From Silene conica (taxonomy: Eukaryota; Streptophyta; Magnoliopsida; Caryophyllales; Caryophyllaceae): a stretch of DNA of 64,000 nt. The stretch is taken from positions 7,197,001-7,261,000 of the forward strand of contig CM055318.2 of assembly GCA_029255685.2 (NCBI GenBank). The letters run 5' to 3'. The notes under the pieces are model-generated. The model was not told the origin of the DNA and made no database searches. It was given only the letters and a program-made list of their open reading frames with translations. Shown here in pieces: positions 13,201-23,749 of this stretch (position 1 is its first letter; every line of letters starts with the position of its first letter). Made by a program: the position numbers and the translations under genes.

Positions 13201-13326
13201 CATACACTTAGTTTCAGACAAGAAAATAAAATCTAAAGATCTACTAGCGACCAACGCTTTAATTTTAGTAATTGTAGGGGCCAACGGGTCATTAAGACGT
13301 CTGCAATTCCAGACCAGGCTCTTCAT
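10230..13326 (-). pseudogene. LINE ORF2: endonuclease and reverse transcriptase, broken
   Basis: Reading leftwards from 13326, the endonuclease begins MKSLVWNCRRLNDP and carries the IFLSETK and SDHAPI motifs. The usual GDFN motif reads GDFS. The reverse transcriptase follows from about 12200 with NKSPGPDGI, DMSKAYDRIRW and GLRQGDPMSPFLF. The active-site box that is normally FADD reads FADN at about 11250. The frame breaks near 13050, 12215, 11760 and between 10955 and 10640. The last recognisable part (10636-10230) is the connection region downstream of the reverse transcriptase. The zinc-finger and RNase H domains seen in the second LINE (50933-53104) are missing. Confidence 0.85.
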
Positions 13327-13329
13327 TTA

Positions 13330-15966
13330 GACTGAGGAGATTGATTTGGGTCAATCTTCGCAAAACCATTGTGTGCTTCCGATCCTGCTGTGGAAGAGAA
13401 CTATCAAACGAGCTAGACAGAATTATGAGTTCCTCATCTTTGACTGCTACGTGAAATGACCCATTTGCACCAGATGAAGATCCCATGAAAGTCCTTTTGG
13501 AGCAGCTTGATACTGCTTGGAAGCTCTCCCAACAGTACAGATCATGAATTAAAAGACTGAACACCCGAATCTGAAAATGCCTTTCTTTTCGTTGGTAACT
13601 TCGGACTGTCACAATCTTCAGGACAATTAAGTTGCAACTCATTTCCTTTCCCATGAGAGCCCTGATTTGTGCTCATTTCACCAGATGCCAAAATAACCTC
13701 TTGATTGAGTGGATGGGACACGATATTAGTATTAACTCTAGGAGGGACCCCAAGCTCAATTACATCTCCTTGTTGTGCATCATTTATTCCCAATAGGAGT
13801 TCAATGTGTACCAGTGCATCAAGAAAAGATTCAGAGTTTTCAGATGATGATTTGAAAGAGCTCATTAGAGACGTAGATGATGATGAAATAACATTCCATT
13901 CTGGGGTAGGAACAAGAGATGATTCTGAGTCTGAGACATTTCTCTGGTTCTGATCACCCATTTCAGAATCAACATCATTTACTCGAGTTCCCATAGGTTC
14001 ATGATATGTTATTGGTAAAAAATATGGCATGTCAACACGTTGATTATAACCTCTAGCATCATTGTCTTGATTAACTTTATATGGGTCACTCTGAACTCTA
14101 TTAGAGATAGAATTTACAATGAACAAGGCTTCATTAAAAGGGTATTCAAATTCACCTTGGCCTCAGTGATTAGAAAGAAAGGGGATTAAAGGATCTTCTA
14201 GTTGATTGTGGTCTTCAGCATCAGGGATTTGTTAATATGCCATTAAATTGTTATTATCAACTTGAGCCAGAGGAGGTTTTTCATCGTCCAAAAGAGCTCG
14301 ATGTTGGACAGTATTGTTTATAGTTTGCTGGGTCTGGATTCTAACATTTCTGATTTCATGCGTTGCTTCATACCCTGTATGCATCATAAACTCTGCCATC
14401 TGAGTATTCCCAATCTAGGCCTGAGACGTTTGACCCTGAGTAATGCCATCTTTGTGGCTGTGAAGAAGTGGCATTTGGACATCTCCATTTGCACGTACAC
14501 CCTAATCTTCCATCTGATGAACAAAGTTGTTGTTTTCCTGCATATTAGTACCCATATGATTTTCCCTTTGTTGTTCATTGACTCCCGGACCCACTTGCTC
14601 TGTGTGCATATCCACCATAATAGTTCCATTTTTCAGTCACTGCCACAAAAACCTCATTATCCCCATTCAGATTCTGCAGATTATCAATACCAATATCCTC
14701 ATTTAATGTCCCATTTTGTCCCTCATGCAGATTAACTGTATGATCCATAAGACCATTAGTGGTAAAGCCTGCATACAAGTTGGCAGGTGTGTTATGATCA
14801 GTATTCTGATCATCAACTGCCATCTCAGTGTCATTTAGGGCATTGTGTGCTATATGTTGTTCTTGCATGTGGTGCATATGAGGATTCAGCAGTTGTTTAG
14901 CCTCAAAAATAACAGGCCCAGCGAAACGGAGTGTTGTCACTACGAACTCCATTCCAGGGTAAACTCTTCATCCTGCAACTAAGCCAAGGTCAAAATCTAT
15001 GACATATTCTTCCAAATAATCAGCGGGAACATACTCACCTTTATGTTCCCCCAATCTGAGCTTCGAAGTGATATATCTAGAAGTAGAAGGTAAAACACAT
15101 AAATTTAAATTGAACATTGTATACTGATACCTTGTCTAAAATACCACAAATTCCTTATCAATAGCTCGTTCTAGTGACGAGTTCAGAGTGGAAATAATGT
15201 CAGAGATCTTATCAGGACAAATCCCCTTTTTATGTCCAATTCGTCCACATTGAATACAAAACTTAAATATCTCCTCGTACTTAAATTAATTGTATCCATA
15301 ACAGTTTTGAGTTGTTGCATGCAAGAAAGAAACCTGAATTTAAGGGTTCCCCTAGACGAATTGTAACTCTCATCCTCAAGTAATCATGATCAGGGATATG
15401 TTCAAAGTTTTCAAAAGTAGTATCAGTACCAAATAATCTTGCAACTATTCTAGCCATGTTTTGATTCAGGTATTCAAATGGGAGGCCACATACCCTTACC
15501 CATATCCTTGTAGTTGGGAAAGTAACGCATCTTGGAATCATTCCAGTTCTCCATTTACGAAGGACCATCAAAGCTCCATCAATAACCAAGACACTCCTTT
15601 CAAGTACATCATGCAAATCATGCATGTTTTCAAAATATAAAATGTAAATATCCCCAATCCTTTTTACATGCACCGGTTCTCTTGTGGCCCAATGTTCCTC
15701 AATCATCTGATTAACACTAGATGCTCTAAGGAGACGATAATCTACCAAAAAGCCAAGTAGACATTTGCTCCAAAAAGCTGTAGAATCCTCCATATTATCT
15801 GGATGAGGAGATACCACATTCCCACATTCCCAGTTCTTGGGAACCTCCACTCGTTAACTAAACCAGGATTTTGAGCTACCGCAGTTCGGAAATTAAACAT
15901 TGTGAAACAATGATTCCAAAGGTGGGATTTGATCTTCGACATAAAAGAACGGGTTATTGTTTTCCA
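13330..15966 (-). pseudogene. LINE ORF1: DUF4283 and zinc knuckle, broken
   Basis: The first methionine is at about 15966 (MENNNPFFYVEDQ), but this frame closes after 24 codons. The DUF4283 region is best read from 15850 to 15281, with the block IWVRVCGLPFEYLNQN. A CCHC zinc knuckle, CIQCGRIGHKKGIC, lies near 15218-15260 in another frame. The low-complexity, Asn/Asp/Ser-rich tail is visible at 14952-14575 and 14126-13542. This layout is the standard ORF1 of plant L1 elements, whose product binds the element RNA. At least four frame breaks are present. Confidence 0.75.
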
Positions 15967-16263
15967 TTGTGAAGATTAAGACGAAAATAGAGTAAATTTG
16001 AAATTTAAGAAAAGAAAAGGATGACTTGTAGAACACTGAAGCGTAAGAAAACCCTAAAAAAAATTGTCAAAAAGCAAATGATTGTTTTTTGGGGAAAACG
16101 CAGTAAATAGAAAAAGAAGCTGAAACATTAAAGACGGACAATGCAATAAATGGGTATCTTGGGAACAGGTACTGTCACTCTGTCAGAGGAAGAAGTTAAA
16201 GGTGAAGGATAAATGATAAGAGAGTCGAGAAAAGTTTTTAATAATGTATATTTTGTTTTTAAG

Positions 16264-16345
16264 CAGGGGCGGCTAAAGCCCGTTTAAGGCGGGGCCCAAG
16301 AACTGGGCCTCCAGTTTGCAGGGCCTCGCTTACTCAGAGTTTGAG
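16264..16345. repeat. GC-rich repeat end of unknown type
   Basis: A short GC-rich stretch starts CAGGGGCGGCT, similar in form to the ends of some hAT elements. It contains the phrases 'gcccgtttaaggcgggg' and 'gaactgggcctcc'. No matching opposite end was found, so it may be a fragment. It lies between the LINE 5' side and the SINE. Confidence 0.25.
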
Positions 16346-16395
16346 AATAAATATCTAAAACATTGAATATTGATAGAAATGTAGTTTGGCCTAGT

Positions 16396-17228
16396 TGTCA
16401 CGGGCTGATTTCTTCGGGAAAGAAAGGACCGTGCGCCACTCGAGCCAAGTCAAGAATCTTGACGCAAGTAAGGCTTTCCAACCAATACGTATCACAATGG
16501 AGCGAATATTCGAAGGAAGTGATATAGAACAAAACTTGTATAAGTGCGGAAATATTGTAATATATCACTTAAGAATAATGTAGTATATTATATGGGAATA
16601 ATTACATAAATACAAACGTATACTAAGTATTTTGTGAACAAAGAAAGTTAAGGAAAAATGAGGCCTAATGCCCTACTTATATAGGCGTGGGAAATGGCGG
16701 TTGAGAGGCCAAAGGGTGTCTTCGTTCCTCTTCATGATTGTGTCCAAATAATGCGTCTTCGATGAAGGGTGATGATCTTCGTTCCTCTTGAATGTGGCGT
16801 GTGGAATGAGGGGGAGAACCTCCTTATTCCTCTTGATTAAGGGATGAGAACAAGGGGAAGAATATTCCTTATTCTCCCTTAGGATTGGCGCGAAAATGGG
16901 ATGTCCAAGGGGGACGTATCTTCCTTGATCCCTTATGGATAAGGACAAGGACCTTTGCTTGGAGCTTCCACCACTTAGCTAGCATGGACTAGGTAGTGAG
17001 CTGCCATAGTGAACCTCGAACACTTGTGAGCTGACCTCCACTTCTTGTGAGCTGGGAACACTCGAGTGAGCTAGCATCGAGCTGGGTGAACTAGCGTTGA
17101 GCTGCATTTAAGCTAGTCTTTGCTTGTTCGGTGCTTGTATACTTCTCTTGAGCTGCTCCGGGCATAGTTGTGCTAGGTTGCACGCCTAGATAACTTCTAA
17201 AAAGGCCTAGAAAAACTGAGGGGTGACA
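16396..17228 (-). repeat. LTR of the non-autonomous element (left copy)
   Basis: An 833-bp repeat with TGTCAC/GTGACA ends, partner of 18644-19474. It carries a run of short phrases ending 'gtgagct' or 'tgagctg' (about 16960-17160) that also occur in the other copy. A third, partial copy lies at 18262-18368 within the tandem duplication. Confidence 0.8.
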
Positions 17229-17470
17229 TTCTCCCCCACTTAAAACGGTAGACGTCCTCGTCGCCATGAAAAGTAAAAGAAAAATTACATGTAATATATA
17301 CTTATTACAATCTATTTACTAACAATCGAACACTTTGACTAAGTGTTCAATAAAAATATATACAACCTATATGTAAAATAAATACAAATAGATACATGAC
17401 GATGATTTCTTCTTGGAGTGATGATGCATCGTCTAATTCCATCATCCTCTGCCTTGTGAGCGGTGTTGCT

Positions 17471-18001
17471 TCAATCAGAAGAGAGCGGTCTTTGTGCAAA
17501 ACCGTCCCTCGAATCATGAGGCCTTGGTTCCTCTATGGGATCCCAAGTTGCGTACCAAGTAGATAGGCCGAGATATGCGCCCGGGCCCAAAAGCGCCCCA
17601 GCTATTAAGGACCCATTACAAGAACCGTCAATTTCGTCATACCTCGTCCCTGCGTTTTCCCTATCTGCGGGTGCGGCATTCAAAGGTGGGTAGCGAGCAT
17701 TGCCCGATCCAGTAGGACTCCCTGCCCTACACTGGTCTCCCTCTACTACTTCGTCCTCAACCTCAAGCCAACCCCCACAATTTACTCGGCTTGATTGCGC
17801 GGTGTCAACCAAATCGAAGTCTTGTGCGGTGTTGCTACCAACTGATAAAGCATGACCCTCAAAGGGATAGTCGAGAGAAATGGACGTACCTTGTCTTGCG
17901 TAAGGATTCAACCCTACCCAATTATTGTCGGTGTCCTCGGCCATTATCTCGTCGATCACCCTCATCTCCTCACTACTAATAGGGGCATGGTCTGGTGCCA
18001 A
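17471..18001 (-). CDS. Unknown 176-aa frame inside the non-autonomous LTR element
   Basis: An uninterrupted frame, starting MAPDHAPISSEEMRVIDE, lies in the internal region of the LTR element and is acidic. I do not recognise any domain. A second short frame starting MEGSGSSTIVWESRD follows the primer-binding site (about 18211-18041, repeated at 18593-18423 by the tandem duplication). Either may be a remnant of gag or captured sequence. It could also be open by chance, given the relatively high GC of this stretch. Confidence 0.35.
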   Translation of the reverse strand: MAPDHAPISSEEMRVIDEIMAEDTDNNWVGLNPYARQGTSISLDYPFEGHALSVGSNTAQDFDLVDTAQSSRVNCGGWLEVEDEVVEGDQCRAGSPTGSGNARYPPLNAAPADRENAGTRYDEIDGSCNGSLIAGALLGPGAYLGLSTWYATWDPIEEPRPHDSRDGFAQRPLSSD

Positions 18002-18750
18002 GTGCGTACCTTGAAGGCGTGAACAACCCGCGTTTACCCTCTATCGTTCAGTCTCATCGTACGGGTCTTCTCGCTTAACGCGACGAAGAATAAACTTTGT
18101 GGTGCAATCGGGTGTGCTCCCCTTCGGTACAATCAGGCGCCACACGTCCCCACTCGTTACTTCCTGGTCACGGGATTCCCATACAATCGTACTACTTCCC
18201 GAGCCTTCCATCTCCACAAAACCGTGATACTCCTTGAGCCGAACGTGGCTCTGATACCACTTGTCACGGGCTGATTTCTTCGGGAAAGAAAAGACTGTGC
18301 GCCACTCGAGCCAAGTCAAGAATCTTGACGCAAGTAAGGCTTTCCAACCAATACGTATCACAATGGGAATGGTCTGGTGCCAAGTGCGTACCTTGAAGGC
18401 GTGAACAGCCCGCGTTTACCCTCTATCGTTCAGTCTCATCGTACGGGTCTTCTCGCTTAACGCGACGAAGAATAAACTTTGTGGTGCAATCGGGTGTGCT
18501 CCCCTTCGGTACAATCAGGCGCCACACGTCCCCACTCGTTACTTCCTGGTCACGGGATTCCCATACAATCGTACTACTTCCCGAGCCTTCCATCTCCACA
18601 AAACCGTGATACTCCTTGAGCCGAACGTGGCTCTGATACCACTTATCACGGGCTGATTTCTTCGGGAAAGAAAAGACCGTGCGCCACTCGAGCCAAGCCA
18701 AGAATCTTGACGCAAGTAAGGCTTTCCAACCAATACGTATCACAATGGAG
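17987..18750. repeat. 382-bp tandem duplication inside the LTR element
   Basis: The sequence beginning ATGGTCTGGTGCC at 17987 begins again at 18369, and the primer-binding site and first about 105 bases of the LTR are included in both copies (18248-18368 and 18630-18750). The copies differ at only a few positions, so the duplication is recent. Confidence 0.85.
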
Positions 18751-19474
18751 CGAATATTCGAAGGAAGCGATATAGAACAAAACTTGTATAAGTGCGGAAA
18801 TATTGTAATATATCACTTAAGAATAATGTAGTATATTATATGGGAATAATTACATAAATACAAAGGTATACTAAGTATTTTGTGAACAAAGAAAGTTAAG
18901 GAAAACTGAGGCCTAATGCCCTACTTATATAGGCGTGGGAAATGGCGGTTGAGAGGCCAAAGGGTGTCTTCGTTCCTCTTCATGATCGTGTCCAAATAAT
19001 GCGTCTTCGATGAAGGGTGATGATCTTCGTTCCTCTTGAATGTGGCGTGTGGAATGAGGGGGAGAACCTCCTTATTCCTCTTGATTAAGGGATGAGAACA
19101 AGGGGAAGAATATTCCTTATTCCCCCTTAGGGTTGGCGCCAAAATGGGATGTCCAAGGGGGACGTATCTTCCTTGATCCCTTATGGATAAGGACAAGGAC
19201 CGTTGCTTGGAGCTTCCACCACTAAGCTAGCATGGACTAGGTAGTGAGCTGCCATAGTGAGCCTCGAACACTTGTGAGCTGACCTCCACTTCTTGTGAGC
19301 TGGGAACACTCGAGTGAGCTAGCATCGAGCTGGGTGAACTAGCGTTGAGCTGCATTTAAGCTAGTCTTTGCTTGTTCGGTGCTTGTATACTTCTCTTGAG
19401 CTGCTCCGGGGATAGTTGTGCTAGGTTGCACGCCTAGATAACTCCTAAAGGCCTAGAAAAACTGATGGGTGACA
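18644..19474 (-). repeat. LTR of the non-autonomous element (right copy)
   Basis: An 831-bp repeat nearly identical to 16396-17228. It is preceded on the + strand by the complement of the tRNA-Met-type primer-binding site (18630-18641). Its right end GTGACA abuts TAGT, part of the target-site duplication and of the interrupted SINE. Confidence 0.8.
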
Positions 19475-19619
19475 TAGTGGTAGAAGGGTAAAATCACCAA
19501 TAACCTTGCGGGTACGACCTAGGTTCGAACCCCAGTAATACCAATTTTAGCTTTTGAACTTTGATCTTTTATAATTCACTTTTCTGTCTTGTTTACGTTA
19601 TTGGCAAGTTTTTTATCCT

Positions 19620-20170
19620 TTCAATTTTTTTCTTTATTCCCTATAAATACGGAGTACAATCTTGTAGAGGTCTTCACCCATATAAATATAAATATTTTTT
19701 AAAGAACATGAGTATTGCATTGGGTGAATATATATAAGGGCACAAAATTTGTCAAGTGGATAAAGAACGGGAAAATCAATGTTCATCCTCCACTTAAAAT
19801 TTTGGTTAAAAATGATTGCAAACCAACATACTTGTACGATAATGATATAATTTTACAATGAATCTCTTGTGCGGCCATTTTTTCCGTGCTTTTTTTGTTA
19901 AATATGATCATTTTTTAATAAATAGTGACCTACCTTGGAAAAAAATTCAATTTTTAGTGACAAAAGTGGTCACTATCTACAAAAAAATGGTCACTAATTA
20001 TCAAAAGTGGTCGTATTTTTTTAATCACACGTGAAACAGTTGGATAATAAAACTTGCGATAGTTTTATAGTCCACATCGACTTTTTAGCACAGGACCTCG
20101 CCCTATTTTTAAGTAAAAAAGTCTTGGACTAGCTCCCACGAATGGAGAGAAGATTCTAGTGTACTTGTAT
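19620..20170. other. Gene-free AT-rich stretch
   Basis: I see no coding frame, RNA gene or clear repeat boundary here. A local inverted phrase near 19915-20010, with 'ggtcactat' and 'tagtgacc' motifs, suggests a remnant of a small DNA transposon. Confidence 0.4.
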
Positions 20171-20177
20171 TATATCA

Positions 20178-20369
20178 CAAATTCTTATTTGCAACGGTAC
20201 TATCTGTCGCAAGCTTGTGACGGATACCGTTTCCTTTCACAAAATACCCACTTTTTCTCTCTCTCCAACACTATTCATGTGGTCCCCTTTCTCCACTAAC
20301 TCATTTTCTATCCATTTTATCTCACAAAATATTCGTCACAAATGGTGACCCGTCGCAAGCAAGACTTAC
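20178..20369. mobile_element. Small Mutator-like MITE, copy 1
   Basis: About 190 bp, related to the elements at 20867-21066 and 21647-21840. The imperfect terminal inverted repeats pair the left end AAATTCTTATTTGCAACGG with the complement of the right end, AAGTCTTGCTTGCGACGG. The interior has the family phrase 'tcatgtggtcc'. No clear target-site duplication was found for this copy. Confidence 0.6.
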
Positions 20370-20866
20370 TGTTAGTTAGGTTATGCGCATTAGGGCAGCA
20401 AAAGTTAAGTGTTATGTATTTGGTATGATGCATATCCAACTTTTTGTTCTGTAAATAGCAAGTGCTATGTATTTGGTATGATGCATATCCAACTTTTTGT
20501 TGGACATAGTTCACAATAACAGGCATTGATTGTAGCTCTACGTTGTGATGTGAAGTTGAACAAATGTTTCAATCTAGAGTCGCCAATTTCATTATATTAT
20601 CCTTATAATTAAATGCCAATTGTATAAACGTCGTTTTACTGCTGTAAAAAAAAATGTCATAAGTTTGTGACGGTGGAATGCTTCTATCAAAGAATTAAGG
20701 CGGAAAATAGCAAATAAGCTGAGGCTTTGACAATTCTTAATGCTATGGAATGGCGCTAATAATAATATTTACCATCTTACTCTTGCATCGGATTGTTTGA
20801 ATGTTATTTTGCAGATTGCGGGACTTCAACAAGTATCACATTTTCATTTAAGGGTCATATAAAAAA

Positions 20867-21066
20867 CACAAATTCTCATTGTGACGGCGGTATCCGTCAC
20901 AAGCTTATGGCGGATACCGTTTCCTCTCACAAAATATCCACTTTTTTTTCTCTCTGACACTATTCATGTGGTCCCCCTTCTACACTAACTCATTTTGTAT
21001 CCATTTTATCTCACAAGTCACAACATATCCGTCACAAATGATGACCCGTCACAAGCAAGACTTACT
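20867..21066. mobile_element. Small Mutator-like MITE, copy 2
   Basis: A 200-bp element of the same family as 20178-20369, flanked by an exact 10-bp duplication, ATATAAAAAA (20857-20866 and 21067-21076). The 10-bp duplication fits a Mutator-type insertion. It has no coding capacity. Confidence 0.7.
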
Positions 21067-21076
21067 ATATAAAAAA

Positions 21077-21637
21077 TAAGGAGTTTATGTCTTTCATTTC
21101 ATTTTCTTACTATTAGTTTTTTAAGTAGGAGGAAAAATTATCGAGCACATAATACGGCGAAAACTGTTGTTAAGCACTAAACCATATGTATCCATCTGCC
21201 AAAAAAAAAAAAAAGCTTGTGACGGGGCAAATACCCAGATGAAACAGTTTACGTCTTATATACCCTACCTGAATACTCGTATTACTTAACCCAAATGAAA
21301 ATCAATAAATCTCCCTTGCGACGGATATCCATCACATGTTTTAATGGGTCAAGTTTACTCATTTGGGTGAATAAGACAAAGTATAGGGAATCTCAATTAA
21401 CTTGTCTTATTCCACCAAAGTGAATAATACTTCCCTATCACAAATTTACGATGAATATATCAGTTACAAATGATAATTTGTGAGTGAAAATCTGTGTTAC
21501 CCCAACTAAAAATTAAAATTAAAAAATTTTAGCCATTATTGACCCAGAAAATTATCGATTTTCGATCAGCTCACCACGAGTCAAAAGAATTAACAAAACG
21601 ACATGTTAGCTCCCGTTACGAAGCGGCCATAATCAAT
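21077..21637. other. Gene-free stretch with MITE remnants
   Basis: No gene seen. Phrases such as 'gacggatatccatcaca' near 21320 and 'gtcttattccacc' near 21403 recall the same Mutator-like family, so this looks like a cluster of decayed small elements. Confidence 0.4.
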
Positions 21638-21646
21638 ATTCAATAA

Positions 21647-21840
21647 CGCAAATTCTTATTTGCAACGGCACTATCCGTCGTAAGCTTGTGAAGGATACCG
21701 TTTTCTCTCACAAAATACCCAATTTTTCTTTCTTTTTAATAATTCACGTGGTCCTCTTTCTCCACTAACTCATTTTGTATCCATTTTATCTCACAAAATA
21801 TCCGTCACAAATAGTGACCCGTCGCAAGCAAGACTTACTA
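21647..21840. mobile_element. Small Mutator-like MITE, copy 3
   Basis: About 193 bp, same family. It is flanked by ATTCAATAAC (21638-21647 and 21841-21850), a 10-bp target-site duplication that confirms a Mutator-type boundary. It is non-coding. Confidence 0.7.
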
Positions 21841-22255
21841 ATTCAATAACTACTCCAACCGCCTTCATTTCTTCCCTCCAATCCCACATACCGATTCACC
21901 TTGCATGCTACGGAGTATATTCCCCTAACAAGTTACATAAATTATGTGCTCCACATCTATTCATATACAACTCTCGTCTAGTTAAAGACGAAAGTATCCG
22001 TTTTAAATTTATAATGTGTTAAATAATAACTCATATGCAAAGATATTAGAACAAATATTTTGCTATTTTGTGGATTTTTTCATTCTTATCTTACCCATAC
22101 TTTCTGAATTATTTTATTTTTATCTTAGTCATTCGAGTGAATATCTTGATCTGTTTTAATTTAAAATAAATATCCGAACTAAGAAAGATTTATTAGAGTA
22201 TCTCCAATGGTAAGCTACTAGCTTAGCTTTGCACATCATTTTTTTTGAGCTACAA

Positions 22256-23008
22256 TAATTTTAGGGACGTGCTTTTTCACATACGGTTTTTACTCTTTTA
22301 CATACAGTTTTTACGAGATTACCCTTGTCACTTTTCTATCATTCCTCCATTAATTTTATTTTTCTCTCTCTACTTTCATCTCCTTAACAACTACTCCGTC
22401 AATGTCACTCCGTCGTCAACTCCGTTCACCGCCGCACGGTCCAAACCGCCGCCCCTCCCCTACCCCCCGCCGCCGACCAACCGCCCCCTACCCCACCTCC
22501 GCCGCGCACCCCCCTCCCCCACCCCTGCCGCGCACTCCCCTGCCGGCTGCCGCGACCTCGCTACCCCCTGCCGCGCCCTCCCCCCTGCGCCGCACCTCCG
22601 CCTGCCGCCCTCCCTCCCCATGCCGCGCCGCGCCGCGCCGCGCCGCGCCGCGCCCCTCCGTCAACCCTCCCCACATCTCCTCCACAATCTACTATTTCCT
22701 TTTTTTTTTCAATTGTTTTCTCAATTAATTACCTTTTCCTATTTTTCTTAATTTTCTTTTCTTTAATTAATTATATTTTTCCTACTTTTGTTTTTCAATT
22801 GATTTACTTTTTGTTAATTAATTAATTTCTTTTTTCTTAATTAGTTTGTTTTTTGGTTTTTTCTTGATCATTAGTAATTGATTTGTTGTTTTGTTGGTTT
22901 AGGGGGGAGAGTTGATGTTTAGAAAAGGGTAGGAGATGAAAATTTTATGAAAAAGTGTATGTGAAAAAGTAAAATCCGTATGTGAAAAAGTAACTCCGTA
23001 ATTTTAAG
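22256..23008. mobile_element. GC-rich non-autonomous element with about 45-bp terminal inverted repeats
   Basis: The left arm (22269-22312) and right arm (22950-22994) are inverted copies built around CTTTTTCACATACGG and TTTCACATACA. Weaker pairing continues outward on both sides, so the full element may reach about 22196-23035. Between the arms lies a 280-bp island of extreme C/G bias (about 22400-22680) with a CGCGC-rich microsatellite at 22620-22660, then AT-rich DNA. Open frames over the island (Pro/Arg-rich) are most likely an effect of base composition. It could also be a captured GC-rich exon fragment. Confidence 0.6.
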
Positions 23009-23730
23009 TTATAACTTACCCCAAACTCCAAAGGTTGGGCTAGTAATGTTGTGGCTTAAATGGACCCACATTTTAACCATCTTACACAATACCCATTTAA
23101 TTTACTCCCATCGAGTCTGTATGATTATTCCTTTTTCCTTTTTTGGCGAGTTTCGTGATTGTTCATATTTCCTTTTTTAGTAATTTTTTTGTGGTCTAAA
23201 ATCGATTCGGTGTGGGTAGGGTGTTTTGTGTGGTTTAGAATCATTTTCTTATTTCTTGTGCCTAAAGTAAAAGGAACAATCACTCAAACTCGGAGGGAGT
23301 ATTATTTAAGTGTTATATATAATTGGACTATTTTTTTGTGGGTCCATTTATTATTTAAGTGTTTACCATTCTACCCTTACCTATTTCCATTTATCACCCA
23401 GTCACCAATTCCTAACCCAACAAATCATAACACACGCCCTCCAATCTACATTCTACCCAACCAAAATATTAAACAACTAATATTTAATAAATTTAGTCAT
23501 TTCTCCACAATGAGACACTAATTTTGGGGAAGGGTAAGCATTATTCATCGTAATAGAAAAGATAAACAAATAATTGATACAAATAGAGTTTTAAAAAAGC
23601 GTGTAAGATAAAGTTTTAAACGGTGATTAGGATATCGTAATAAACTTGCTTAACACCTTAACCCCACGTAATTAAATTAACAAAGATGATTAAGACTAAT
23701 CACAATGTCATTGACTTTCTTCATTTAAAC
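23009..23730. other. Gene-free stretch upstream of exon 1a
   Basis: AT-rich intergenic DNA with no credible gene. It would contain the distal promoter of the upstream SOS1 first exon. A phrase 'aactcggagggagta' near 23287-23301 looks like a stray Stowaway-type end. Confidence 0.4.
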
Positions 23731-23742
23731 AAGTTCCAGCAT

Positions 23743-23749
23743 TATAAAA
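23743..23749 (+). promoter_or_regulatory. TATA box of the upstream SOS1 first exon
   Basis: TATAAAA lies 118 bases before the ATG at 23867, a normal position for a plant core promoter with a short leader. The surrounding phrase (CATTATAAAAC, then CTCCATTA) has a clear counterpart before the downstream first exon at 27942-27969, where the box reads TTACAAAA. This shows that the promoter region was duplicated together with the exon. Confidence 0.55.

Larger units (their letters stand above)
10230..16250 (-). mobile_element. L1-type LINE, decayed, missing its 3' end
   Basis: A plant L1-clade non-LTR retrotransposon read right to left. Order: 5' leader (about 15970-16250), ORF1 with a DUF4283 domain and a CCHC zinc knuckle, then ORF2 with endonuclease, reverse transcriptase and part of the connection region. 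It is close to full length at its 5' side. The 3' part (zinc-finger RVT, RNase H and tail) is absent because the element stops where the old Copia LTR begins. Both ORFs are cut by several stops and frameshifts, and two catalytic motifs are altered, so it is dead. Confidence 0.85.
16396..19474 (-). mobile_element. Non-autonomous LTR retrotransposon fossil
   Basis: It begins TGTCAC and ends GTGACA, with LTRs of 833 bp (16396-17228, the element's 3' LTR) and 831 bp (18644-19474, the 5' LTR). Polypurine tract (17229-17241) and initiator-Met-type primer-binding site (complement at 18630-18641) are read on the - strand. The short internal region has no recognisable gag, protease, integrase or reverse transcriptase, so superfamily is unknown. 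A 382-bp tandem duplication covers the 5' LTR edge, primer-binding site and leader (17987-18368 and 18369-18750). The flanks share TAGT (16392-16395 and 19475-19478), a short target-site duplication. The LTRs are very similar, so it is fairly young. Confidence 0.8.
16384..19560 (+). mobile_element. tRNA-derived SINE split by an LTR element
   Basis: The parts outside the LTR element (16384-16395 and 19475 onward) join into a tRNA-like head with a perfect A box, TGGCCTAGTGG (first nine bases 16387-16395, last two 19479-19480), and a perfect B box, GGTTCGAACCC (19522-19532). This is an internal RNA polymerase III promoter of the type found in plant SINEs. The body after the B box (about 19533-19620) is AT-rich and its 3' end is not certain. 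A free tRNA gene is unlikely because no acceptor or anticodon stem pairing is evident. Confidence 0.6.

Noticed and set aside
18041-18361. A 106-aa protein reading from the LTR through the primer-binding site
   Set aside because: The first half is LTR and the primer-binding site lies within the frame. The duplicate at 18423-18743 only reflects the 382-bp tandem duplication.
19475-19535. A functional tRNA gene
   Set aside because: A and B boxes are present, but there is no convincing acceptor or anticodon stem and the A box is split by an LTR element. A tRNA-derived SINE fits better.
22245-22751. Pro/Arg-rich open frames on both strands over the GC-rich block
   Set aside because: Three overlapping frames on both strands are open at once, which is expected from extreme C/G bias. 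There is no domain, no splice context and no codon signal.
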